Shown here in pieces: positions 9,157 through 19,382 of a DNA stretch of 62,758 bases (the first letter of the stretch is position 1; every line of letters begins with the position of its first letter). The notes under the pieces are model-generated. The model did not search any database. It worked only from the letters and a program-made list of their open reading frames with translations, and had not been told where the DNA came from. The position numbers and the translations under genes were made by a program. The stretch is taken from the NCBI GenBank assembly GCA_021849295.1, contig JAJZTA010000016.1:1-62758 (forward strand), given 5' to 3'. Source of the stretch: Pseudomonadota bacterium. Lineage in GTDB: Bacteria > Pseudomonadota > Alphaproteobacteria > Micavibrionales > UBA2020.

Positions 9157-10509
9157 ATGCTGCTTCAAAACTGGTGGTTCACGACGCTGCTCGGCGTGGA
9201 AAATCCGATCAATCCGCCGCTGACGACGGATATAGAGGCCGATGTGCTGATCATCGGCGCGGGCGTGGCGGGCCTCACCGCCGCAATGCACCTGATGAAC
9301 AAAGGTCTCAACGTCGTCATTCTCGAGAAAAACATCTGCGGCGGCAGCTCTTCGGGCAAAAGCTCGGGCTTTCTGACGCCGGACAGCGAGCTCGAGCTCG
9401 CCGACCTCATCCGCCGCTTCGGCAAGACCGGCGCGCTCGACCTCTGGGGCGCAGGGCAAAAAGGCGCGGACATCATCGGCGCGAACGTGAAACAATACGG
9501 CATCGACTGCGACTATCAAATGCAGGACTCCCTGTTTCTCGGCATCGGCGCGGGCGGGTGGAGCGACATCAAGGCGGAAATGGAAGCGCGCAAATCCGTC
9601 GATTTCGCGCAAACGCTCTACGACAGGGAACAGGTGAAAAGCATCATCGGCTCGCAGGCCTATTCCGGCGCGGTGCGCTATCCCAACACGGCAGGAATCA
9701 ATTCGATGCGCTATTGTCAGGGATTGAAAAGGGTTTTGCTCGACCACGGCGTGCATATCTATGAAGCGTCGGAAGTCGTTTCCGTCGCCGGCCATTGCGC
9801 GAAAACCCATCTCGGCTCCGTCACGGCGGACCAGATCATCTTCTGCGCCGACAAGCTCGCCCCCTCCCTCACGCCCTTTGCGAACCGCGTCTACCATGCC
9901 GAGACCTTTCTTTCCATCAGCGAGCCGATCAGCGAAAAAAAAATCGACGAGGCCTTTCCCGCAGGAAGGTTCCAGTGCTGGGATTCCGACCTCGTCTACA
10001 GCTACTTCCGCCTCACCGGCGACAACCGGCTGCTGCTCGGCGGCGGCGACATAATCACGACCTACGCGAAGAACAACGTCAACTCCGCGCGGGTCATCGA
10101 CAGCGTCCACCGCCGCTTCAAGGAAAAATTTCCCATGCTGCGCGATCTGGAGTTCATCCAGTACTGGCCGGGGCGGATCGATACGACGCGCGACCTGCTC
10201 CCCACCATCGTGCGCGATGAAAAAACACCCTGGCTGCACTTCGTCCTCGGCTGCGTCGGCCTGCCGTGGGCGACGTTCTGCGGAGATTTCGTCGCGCGGC
10301 ACAGCACCAGCGGCGCGGCGTGGGACGACCATCATTACTACGAATATTTCCGCGACGACCGGAAATTCATGCTCCCGCTCTGGCTCGAAAAGGCTGTCGG
10401 CAAACAGCTCGTCTTCTCGCTCAACAACGCCTGGGCGAAATACTACCAGAAGGATCTGGAGCTCGACCCTGCGTCAAAGGAGATCGTCCACAAGCGGGAG
10501 GCGGGCTGA
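9157..10509 (+). CDS. FAD-dependent oxidoreductase (DAO family)
   Basis: A 450-residue flavoprotein. Residues 29-40 carry the FAD-binding VLIIGAGVAGLT motif, followed by a conserved acidic strand end (VVILEKN), and a second FAD contact is RLLLGGGD near the middle. The plan resembles gamma-glutamylputrescine or other amine oxidases (PuuB-like), but the substrate is not evident. The first ~20 residues (LLQNWWFTTLLG) are aromatic and could associate with the membrane. ATG at 9157 is preceded by GGGGGA, which decides the start. It begins 15 bases after the 6-phosphogluconate dehydrogenase stop, so the two are probably one operon. Confidence 0.8.
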   Translation: MLLQNWWFTTLLGVENPINPPLTTDIEADVLIIGAGVAGLTAAMHLMNKGLNVVILEKNICGGSSSGKSSGFLTPDSELELADLIRRFGKTGALDLWGAGQKGADIIGANVKQYGIDCDYQMQDSLFLGIGAGGWSDIKAEMEARKSVDFAQTLYDREQVKSIIGSQAYSGAVRYPNTAGINSMRYCQGLKRVLLDHGVHIYEASEVVSVAGHCAKTHLGSVTADQIIFCADKLAPSLTPFANRVYHAETFLSISEPISEKKIDEAFPAGRFQCWDSDLVYSYFRLTGDNRLLLGGGDIITTYAKNNVNSARVIDSVHRRFKEKFPMLRDLEFIQYWPGRIDTTRDLLPTIVRDEKTPWLHFVLGCVGLPWATFCGDFVARHSTSGAAWDDHHYYEYFRDDRKFMLPLWLEKAVGKQLVFSLNNAWAKYYQKDLELDPASKEIVHKREAG

Positions 10510-10530
10510 CCTCCAAAGCCGGTACCCCGT

Positions 10531-12201
10531 CTAGGAAGCGGTTCCGCCCGTTTTGCCCTGCGTGATTTGCACGGGGCTGTGTTTCATTTGCTCGACCTGC
10601 TCCTGATCAGGCTTATAATCCGGCGCGACGCGCGGCTTGGAAAACCAGTAGCCCTGCCCGTAGCCGATGCCCATGCTCTTGAGCAGCATCGCCTCCTTGG
10701 CCGTCTCGATGCGCTCGGCGACCATGCCGACCTTGAGATCGGCGCAAAGCTGCGCGAGGTGGCGCACGATCATCTGGTCCTTGGGCGTATCGAAGATGTG
10801 CTGGACGTAGGCGCCGTCCAGCTTGATGAAGTCGACCTGCAATTTCTGCAGATACTGGTAGGAGGCGGAACCCGCGCCGAAATCGTCGAGACATACGCTG
10901 AAGCCGTCACTCTGCAGCAGGCCGATGACGTTGTTCACCTTCTCCAGATTCTGGATGCAGGCGGACTCGGTAATCTCGAACGTGACCGCGCCCTGCTCCA
11001 GCTTGTACATGTCGAGCAGACGCCGCAAATCGCTGACGAATTGGTCGTTTTCGATCGACTGGCCCGAGACGTTGAGCGTGAATCTGTTGTTTTTGGGGTT
11101 TTTCGGGAGCTTTGAAATAATGTCGATGGCCTTCTTGCAAACGGCCAGATCGAAATCCATCGCCAGTCCGACCGCCTCGCCGAAAGTGATCAAGTCATAA
11201 GGCGACCCACCCTCGGGAAAACGCGTCAGAACCTCGTAATGCGAAATGCCGAGGCCGTTGAGATATACGATCGGCTGGAAATTGAAGGTGAAGTTTTTCT
11301 CCGCCACCATTTTCTTGAAAGCCTGTATCTTGTCTTTGCTTTCCTGCAGGAATCCGGAAAAGCCGTCCTTCATATTCTTGACCTTCGCGTCCGCGCCAGA
11401 CTTTTCAAACGCGTTCAGCGTGTAAAGCAGGGCGCGCGAGGCCTCTTTGTCGTTCAGATTGCCGATGTTGGCGTCGACGGAGACGCTCCTGATGACGGTA
11501 TCCTGCAGCTCGGGATCTATATGCTTCAGCATTTGCGAAATCTGGTCCTGCAGCGTATCCAGCTCCGTGTTTTTGTCGCGCAGCATGCTGTAACGGTTGT
11601 CGGACAGTTGCGTGACCGTACCGCCGTCGACCGACGCCGATTTGATGAGATCCGCCATCATGGTGTGCATTTCTTCCCATTTTTCGGGCGGCATGCGGTC
11701 TTTCATGTCCTGCAGATCGGGCAGTTCGAGCAACGTCAGGTCGACCTGCTTGCCGGACTTGATCGCCTCGCTGATCGCCTTTTGCGTCGTTTTGATGAAC
11801 TCTTCCTTGCTGGCGACCGTTTCCTCCTGAGCCATGTGCCGCTTCATCAGCTCGTTGGGAGCCGCCAGCGTGATATAGACGGACTGCTTCTCCGGCATTT
11901 TGATGGCCGAGAAAAGGACGCTCTCGCCGTTTTTGAGGGTGACCATCAGCGGGCCGCAGCGCCGGCCCGGCGTCATGCCGCCGATCATGTTTTTCAGGAT
12001 GATGCCGTCGTCCTCAATAAAGAGATCTATCCATGACCGGCTGCGCAAGTTCGCCTCGTCCGCGCCAATCAGCTTCTTTATCGCGCCGGAAACAAAACCA
12101 ACCCTGTCCCCCGGGCCAATCTCGATGAGCAGGTCTGCGGATGCAAAGGCAAACGCCAGAAAAAGGTCACGCTGCTTGACGATCGTCTCTGTTGTGGACA
12201 T
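10531..12201 (-). CDS. c-di-GMP phosphodiesterase, PAS-like N-terminus plus EAL domain
   Basis: About 556 residues from ATG 12199-12201 (an in-frame GTG 30 bases upstream is an alternative start). The N-terminal ~120 residues look like a PAS sensor, the middle is helical, and the C-terminal ~250 residues form an EAL domain. Catalytic signatures are present: EVLTR in place of the EALxR motif, NVSGQS, EITES, LDDFGAGSAS, KLDG and ERIET. The metal- and substrate-binding residues therefore look intact and the enzyme should cut c-di-GMP to pGpG. It has no membrane segment. Two GGDEF loci at the right end of the window are potential opposing enzymes. Confidence 0.88.
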   Translation of the reverse strand: MSTTETIVKQRDLFLAFAFASADLLIEIGPGDRVGFVSGAIKKLIGADEANLRSRSWIDLFIEDDGIILKNMIGGMTPGRRCGPLMVTLKNGESVLFSAIKMPEKQSVYITLAAPNELMKRHMAQEETVASKEEFIKTTQKAISEAIKSGKQVDLTLLELPDLQDMKDRMPPEKWEEMHTMMADLIKSASVDGGTVTQLSDNRYSMLRDKNTELDTLQDQISQMLKHIDPELQDTVIRSVSVDANIGNLNDKEASRALLYTLNAFEKSGADAKVKNMKDGFSGFLQESKDKIQAFKKMVAEKNFTFNFQPIVYLNGLGISHYEVLTRFPEGGSPYDLITFGEAVGLAMDFDLAVCKKAIDIISKLPKNPKNNRFTLNVSGQSIENDQFVSDLRRLLDMYKLEQGAVTFEITESACIQNLEKVNNVIGLLQSDGFSVCLDDFGAGSASYQYLQKLQVDFIKLDGAYVQHIFDTPKDQMIVRHLAQLCADLKVGMVAERIETAKEAMLLKSMGIGYGQGYWFSKPRVAPDYKPDQEQVEQMKHSPVQITQGKTGGTAS

Positions 12202-13920
<1,719 letters not shown>

Positions 13921-13921
13921 A

Positions 13922-15394
13922 ATGAAAGGTCAGACGGCATCGCAAACCCTGAAACAGCTCGATTTTACAAATTTCACAACAGCGCATCACCCGCGTTCTT
14001 ACGCCAACGCCATGGTGCGCCACCACCACCCTTTCACGCCCGCGGACCGGCTGGACGCGGCGCTCAAGGCGGGATGGAACGTGTTCCAGTTTCCCTCCGA
14101 GCGGCTGACCGGCGGCGACCTCCTGTCAGATTCCGGCACGACGACGCTGACCGCCGAGCAGTTTTCCGCGCTGATGCTGGGCGACGAGGCCTACGGCAGC
14201 AACTGGGGCTATTTCAAGCTGATGGAGACGATGGAAAACGTCTTCGGCATCAGCTTTGACGAATGGGAGTTTTATCTCTTCCATCAGGGCCGCGCCGCGG
14301 AGCATGCGCTATTCGGGCAGATCAAGGGCGAGAACCTGATCGTCCCGTGCAACAGCTTTTTCGACACCACCCGCGCCAATGCAGAGGCCTGCGGCATCGA
14401 CGCGCGCGATCTTGTCGGTCATGTGGGCGGCGGCGAAGGCGGCGATTTCAAAGGCAACATGGACCTTGAAAAACTCGAAAAGCTGCTGGAAGAAAACAAA
14501 GGCCGCGTGCCGCTGGTCTTCTCGACCATCACCAACAACACCGCGGGCGGGCAACCCGTTTCGCTGGACAACCTGCGCGCGACGCAAAAGTTATGCGACC
14601 GCTACGACATTCCGTTCTTTCTTGACGCCTGCCGTTTCGCCGAAAACGCCTGGTTCATCGAGGAACGCGAAAAGGGCTATAAGGACAAGCCGATTATCGA
14701 CATCGTGCACGAAGAGTTCGCCGCCTGCGAGGGCTTCACCATCTCGTTCAAGAAAGACGGCCTCGCCAACATGGGCGGCGCGCTCTGCATCCGCAAGGAT
14801 TCGCGCCTCGTCAGACGCTATCCCGACCTGCTGGAAAAACTCCGCGACCACCAGATTCTCGTCGAGGGCCACCCGACCTACGGCGGACTTTCTGGGCGCG
14901 ACATCATGACCATCGTCATCGGACTGCAAACCGCCGTGCGCGACCAATATTTACGCGGCCGCATCGGTCAGGTGGCCGCGTTCGGCGCCTATATGCAGGA
15001 ACTCGGCATCCCCGTCGTCGCGCCGTTCGGCGGCCACGCGGTCTATATCGACACCGACAAGTTTTTCGCAGGCACGAAATTCAGGCGCGGGCATTTCGGC
15101 GGCATTTCTCTCACCGCGCTGCTGCTGCTCAAAGGGGTGCGGCTTTGTGAGCTTGGCGCCTTTGCTTTCGGCACCTTCAATCCGCAAACGCAAAAAGAGA
15201 CGTTCCCGCAGCACAATCTCGTCCGCGCCGCCGTTCCGCGCAACAAATACGAGATGGAAGACCTGTTTTACGTGGCGGATTGCGTCAAAGGCCTCTACGT
15301 CCGCCGCGACGCGCTACCCAGAGCCGTCGCCGTTTACGGCAAGGACAAGACCTTGCGCCACTTCAAGGCACGGTTCGCGCTCGAAGACTTCTAA
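13922..15394 (+). CDS. second beta-eliminating lyase (tryptophanase/TPL family, divergent)
   Basis: A 490-residue paralogue of the preceding enzyme. The fold-type I PLP core is intact: [48 protein letters not shown], and the PLP lysine in ISFKKDGLANMGG at about Lys278. At the position of the TPL-specific Arg the sequence reads VRLCELG, closer to the VRAVEIG type of tryptophanase, so phenol release from tyrosine is unlikely. It has an N-terminal extension of about 40 residues and a reworked segment around AFAFGTFNPQT. Tryptophanase or another amino-acid beta-lyase is possible; I leave the substrate open. It is translationally linked to the tpl gene. Confidence 0.8.
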   Translation: MKGQTASQTLKQLDFTNFTTAHHPRSYANAMVRHHHPFTPADRLDAALKAGWNVFQFPSERLTGGDLLSDSGTTTLTAEQFSALMLGDEAYGSNWGYFKLMETMENVFGISFDEWEFYLFHQGRAAEHALFGQIKGENLIVPCNSFFDTTRANAEACGIDARDLVGHVGGGEGGDFKGNMDLEKLEKLLEENKGRVPLVFSTITNNTAGGQPVSLDNLRATQKLCDRYDIPFFLDACRFAENAWFIEEREKGYKDKPIIDIVHEEFAACEGFTISFKKDGLANMGGALCIRKDSRLVRRYPDLLEKLRDHQILVEGHPTYGGLSGRDIMTIVIGLQTAVRDQYLRGRIGQVAAFGAYMQELGIPVVAPFGGHAVYIDTDKFFAGTKFRRGHFGGISLTALLLLKGVRLCELGAFAFGTFNPQTQKETFPQHNLVRAAVPRNKYEMEDLFYVADCVKGLYVRRDALPRAVAVYGKDKTLRHFKARFALEDF

Positions 15395-15494
15395 AGGCTT
15401 ACCCCTTTTTCCACACCGGTTGCCTTTTAAAGCCGGCGGCGATAGCATACCCGTTGCGTCTACTTTTATAATGGCAACAAGCGGGATCAGGCAC

Positions 15495-18194
15495 ATGAAG
15501 GACATATCGTCGCAACTACCTGCCTCCGCCGCAACGTCCTGGCACGCCCTCAGCGTAAAAGACGTTTTGCCCCGCCTGCAAAGCCAGCCGCAAGGTCTGA
15601 CGGAAAAAGAAGCCGCCCGCCGTCTGCAGGCAAGTGGCGAAAACACCGTTCCAGCGGCGGCGCGCATATCGCATGTGCGCCGCTTTCTTCACCAGTTGCA
15701 TGATCCGCTCGTCTACGTTCTGCTCGCGGCAGGGCTGACGACTGCGCTGCTGCGGCACTGGACGGACACCGGCGTGATCGCCGCGGTGATTCTTCTCGAT
15801 GCGCTGATCGGATTCATACAGGAACAAAAGGCGGAAAACGCGCTCGACGCCATCCGCCAGCTTTTGTCGCCGCAGGCGCTGGTGCTGCGCGACGGCAAGA
15901 CGCATCTTATCCCTGCGCGGCAGTTGGTCACCGGCGACATCGTGCTGCTTGCCGCGGGCGACAAGGTACCGGCCGACCTCAGGCTGCTTTCGGCGCATAA
16001 CCTCTATACGCAGGAAGCCGCCCTGACCGGAGAGTCGCTGGATGTGGAAAAGTCAGCTGCCGCCACCGCGGAAAACACAAATTTAGGTGACCGCGCCTGC
16101 ATGGTTTACAGCAGCACGCTCGTCACCCGCGGACAGGGCAAGGGCGTTGTGACGGCGACGGGCGTAGAGACCCAGATCGGGCGCATCGGCAGCCTGCTCG
16201 GCACGCTGGAAACGCCGGAAACGCCATTAACCCGAAAATTCGCCGTGTTGTCGCGCTGGCTGGCCGGCGGCGTGGCGGCGCTGGCAGCGGCAATTTTCAT
16301 TTTTGGCGTTGCGGTGCGCGGCCTGCCGCCGCCTGACATGTTCATGGTGATGATCGCCATCGCTGTAGCCGCCGTGCCGGAAGGGCTGCCCGCCGTCATC
16401 AGCATCACCCTCGCCGTCGGCGTCAACGCCATGGCAAAACGCAGCGCCATCGTCCGCCATCTGCCGGTGATCGAGGCGCTGGGCAGCGCCACCGTCATCT
16501 GCACCGATAAAACCGGCACGCTGACGAAGAACCAGCTGACGGTCACCGACGCCATCACCCGCGAAGGGCTTTTTCAGGTCGCGGGCACGGGCTATGCGCC
16601 GGAAGGCGGCGTCACGCAAGACGGCAGGGAAACAAAAGCGGCGGCTCATCCCGCGCTTTCCGCCATGGGGCAAGGCGCGCTGCTCAACAACGACGCCGCG
16701 CTGGTGAAAATAAACGACACATGGGACATGAACGGCGACCCGACCGAAGGCGCGCTGCTGGCCTTCGCCTTCAAAGCGGGGCAAGTGCGCGAACAAACCG
16801 AAAAAGACTGGCCGCGCGCCGACGTTCTGCCTTTTTCATCGGAAAACAGATATATGGCGACCCTGCATCACGGTGCAGATGAAAGCGTCATCTACGTCAA
16901 GGGCGCGCCGGAAAATATTTTTGCCATGTGCGCGCACGAACGCCGCGGCAGGCACGATGCGGCGTTTGACCCCGCCTATTGGCAGGAACAGGTGGACGCG
17001 CTGGCGCGGCAGGGCAAGCGCGTGCTGGCCATGGCCTGCCGCGCCGTCAATAAGGATCACGGCTCGTTAAAACACGATCATGTGCGCGAAGGCCTGACGC
17101 TGCTCGGCCTGTTCGGCATCATCGACGCGCCGCGCGAGGAGGCGCACGCCGCCATCACCGCCTGCCGCAAGGCGGGCATCGCCGTCAAGATGATCACCGG
17201 CGACCATGCACTTACGGCCTCTGCCATCGGAAAAATGCTCGGCATTCCGCACAGCGAGCGCGTGATGACCGGCGCCGATATGGAGAAGCTGACGGAAGAA
17301 CAGCTTGCCGCCGTCACGCATGATACCAACATCTACGCCCGCATGCAGCCGGTGCATAAAATGGCATTGGTCAAGGCCCTGCAGATCAAAGGCGAGGTGG
17401 TGGCCATGACCGGTGACGGCGTCAATGACGCGCCGGCTCTCAAGAGTGCGGACATCGGCGTGGCGATGGGCAAAAATGGCACGGAGGTCGCCAAGGAAGC
17501 CGCCAGTCTCGTCCTTGCCGACGACAACTTCGCCACCATCGTCCATGCCGTCGCGGAAGGGCGCAACGTCTACCGCAACATCCGCCGCACCATCCAGTTC
17601 ATGCTGGTGACGGACGGCTGCGAAGGGCTGACTCTGGTCATCGCCACGCTGGCAGGATTCACGCTGCCTGTCACGGCCCTGCAAATCCTCTGGGTCAACA
17701 TGGTCACCGCCGTGACGCTCTCCCTCTCCTTCGCCTTTGCGCCCTACAGCCCCGACGTCATGCACCACGCTCCGCTGCCGCTCAAAGCACCGGTCTTTTC
17801 GCGCAACGAGGTCCTGCTGTTCCTTTGTCACGTAGCCATTATCGCCGGCGGCACCATCTGGATGTTTTTCTACACGGCGCACGGCGCCAGCACCGCCGCC
17901 GCCCGTACCGCCGCCGTCAACACGCTGGTCTGCTTTCAGGTCTATTATCTCTGGAGCCTGCTGCTGGAGCAAAAAGGCGCGAAGATCATAGCCTTTACCG
18001 CGCCGCTCTTCTCGACTGCCGCGATCGTCGCGCTGCAGCTCGTTTTCACCTATGCGCCATGGATGCAAAAAACCTTTTCCACCGCGCCTCTCAATGCGCG
18101 CGATTGGGGCGCCGTCATCGCGACCGGCGCGCTGATCTCCTTGTGGCTATGGCTCGAAGTCCGCGTGAAAAACATGAAGGAAAAGAAAAAATGA
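15495..18194 (+). CDS. P2-type cation-transporting ATPase (Ca2+-ATPase-like)
   Basis: An 899-residue membrane pump. An N-terminal cation-ATPase domain (LSVKDVLPRLQ...GLTEKEAARRL) is followed by the actuator loop with TGES at 178-181, the phosphorylation site DKTGT with Asp338, and the hinge TGDGVNDAP at 639-647. Membrane helix 4 carries PEGLP, typical of SERCA/PMR1-like pumps. In helix 6 the expected NLVTD reads NMVTA, so the Asp that ligates Ca2+ in SERCA is replaced by Ala. Ion specificity is therefore uncertain. ATG at 15495 follows GGATCAGG; the open frame runs back into the lyase gene but that part is spurious. The stop overlaps the next start (ATGA), and that gene is a Na/Ca exchanger homologue. 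Confidence 0.88.
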   Translation: MKDISSQLPASAATSWHALSVKDVLPRLQSQPQGLTEKEAARRLQASGENTVPAAARISHVRRFLHQLHDPLVYVLLAAGLTTALLRHWTDTGVIAAVILLDALIGFIQEQKAENALDAIRQLLSPQALVLRDGKTHLIPARQLVTGDIVLLAAGDKVPADLRLLSAHNLYTQEAALTGESLDVEKSAAATAENTNLGDRACMVYSSTLVTRGQGKGVVTATGVETQIGRIGSLLGTLETPETPLTRKFAVLSRWLAGGVAALAAAIFIFGVAVRGLPPPDMFMVMIAIAVAAVPEGLPAVISITLAVGVNAMAKRSAIVRHLPVIEALGSATVICTDKTGTLTKNQLTVTDAITREGLFQVAGTGYAPEGGVTQDGRETKAAAHPALSAMGQGALLNNDAALVKINDTWDMNGDPTEGALLAFAFKAGQVREQTEKDWPRADVLPFSSENRYMATLHHGADESVIYVKGAPENIFAMCAHERRGRHDAAFDPAYWQEQVDALARQGKRVLAMACRAVNKDHGSLKHDHVREGLTLLGLFGIIDAPREEAHAAITACRKAGIAVKMITGDHALTASAIGKMLGIPHSERVMTGADMEKLTEEQLAAVTHDTNIYARMQPVHKMALVKALQIKGEVVAMTGDGVNDAPALKSADIGVAMGKNGTEVAKEAASLVLADDNFATIVHAVAEGRNVYRNIRRTIQFMLVTDGCEGLTLVIATLAGFTLPVTALQILWVNMVTAVTLSLSFAFAPYSPDVMHHAPLPLKAPVFSRNEVLLFLCHVAIIAGGTIWMFFYTAHGASTAAARTAAVNTLVCFQVYYLWSLLLEQKGAKIIAFTAPLFSTAAIVALQLVFTYAPWMQKTFSTAPLNARDWGAVIATGALISLWLWLEVRVKNMKEKKK

Positions 18195-19157
18195 CGGCAG
18201 CTCTGGTGCAATTTCTTCTCGCCGCGGCGGTCATCACCGCCGCAGGCGTCTGGCTCGCCCGTTTCGCGGACGGCATCGTCGAAAGCACCGGCCTCGGACG
18301 GCTGCTCACCGGCAGCCTGTTTCTTGCAGCCGCGACATCGATGCCGGAAATCACCGTCAACTTCAACGCCGTCAGCATGCATCTGCCGGACATCACCGTC
18401 GGCGATCTGCTCGGCAGCAGTCTGCTCAACCTGCTGATCCTGATGGCGGCCGGGCGTTTTTCCGCGTGTCGGAAATGCCGCCGCCACACCCGCAGCGCCA
18501 GGCTCTGGCGGCCACACTCTCCATTGTGCTGACGGCGATCATCGGCGCGGGCATCGTCGCCAACCTCGATGTCGCGTTTCTTCGCGCCGGACTTTTCAAC
18601 TGGCTGGCGTTTTTATTTTATCTCGGCGGCGTCTGGCTCCTCTTCCAACAACCGCCCGAGGAAGGCATCGAGCAGCGTGGCACGAAGCAACGCCTCGCCG
18701 CAAGCATCCCCGGCTATCTCGGCTGCACCGTCGTCATTATTCTGGCCGGACCCTATTTTTCTACCTCCGCCGACGGGCTGGCGCGCATAAGCGGACTCGG
18801 CCACAGCTTCATCGGCACGACGCTGGTCGCGCTGGCGACGTCGCTGCCGGAGCTTGTCGCCACCGTCGCCGCCTTCCGCATGGACAGGCCGGAGCTGGCC
18901 ATCGGCAATATCTTCGGCAGCAACATGTTCAACATGGCCATGTTCCTGCCGCTCGACTGGTATTATAAGGGCAATCTCCTGCACGCCGCCGCCGACGTCA
19001 ACGCCGTGACGGCGCTCGGCGTCATTTTCTGCACCGGCGTCGCCGTAGCGGCGCTTCTGGCGGGGTCGCGCACCTCCCCGCGGTGCTGACCGGCAACGCG
19101 CTGGTCGCGGGCAGCAGCGTGGCCGTGCTGCTGCTGATATACCGCCTGCACATTTGA
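18191..19157 (+). pseudogene. sodium/calcium exchanger (CaCA family), two frameshifts
   Basis: Three consecutive frames together encode about 320 residues of a CaCA-family antiporter, the normal size. Part one (18191 to about 18450) carries the first alpha repeat (AAATSMPEITVN ... GDLLGSSLLNLLIL). Part two (about 18450 to 19068) carries the second repeat (GHSFIGTTLVALATSLPELVATVAA ... GNIFGSNMFNMAM). Part three (about 19070 to 19157) is the last membrane helix ending LLLIYRLHI. Each join corresponds to loss of one base, near GGCCGGGCG and in the GGGG run. The start overlaps the ATPase stop by four bases, implying a shared mRNA for Ca2+ handling. The lesions could be real or homopolymer base-call errors. 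Confidence 0.8.
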
Positions 19158-19382
19158 TCTGAGCTGATTTGCAGACGCGGGATTGAACACGAACAGAACG
19201 CCAAAATCAGTACCGCTGAAGGCCGCTTAATCAGGACCGGACAAAAAAATAAGACTTTATGATAAGTGTCTATTGATCTTGTTGGGTAAATGTTGTCTTT
19301 TTATAGCAGGATTCATCACTATTTTTTGAACTATTCCATTCCGGATACCAACCAACCTTTTCGATACTTTTGGAGAACAACA
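19158..19382. other. intergenic region upstream of autotransporter
   Basis: An AT-rich stretch around 19235-19330 probably contains the autotransporter promoter. A GGAG ribosome-binding site lies about nine bases before the ATG at 19383. No other signal is clear. Confidence 0.4.

Noticed and set aside
8485..10335. 616-residue minus-strand frame opposite the 6-phosphogluconate dehydrogenase and oxidoreductase genes
   Set aside because: It is antisense to two clearly homologous genes; its Ala/Arg/Asp-rich composition is that of a GC-rich shadow frame.
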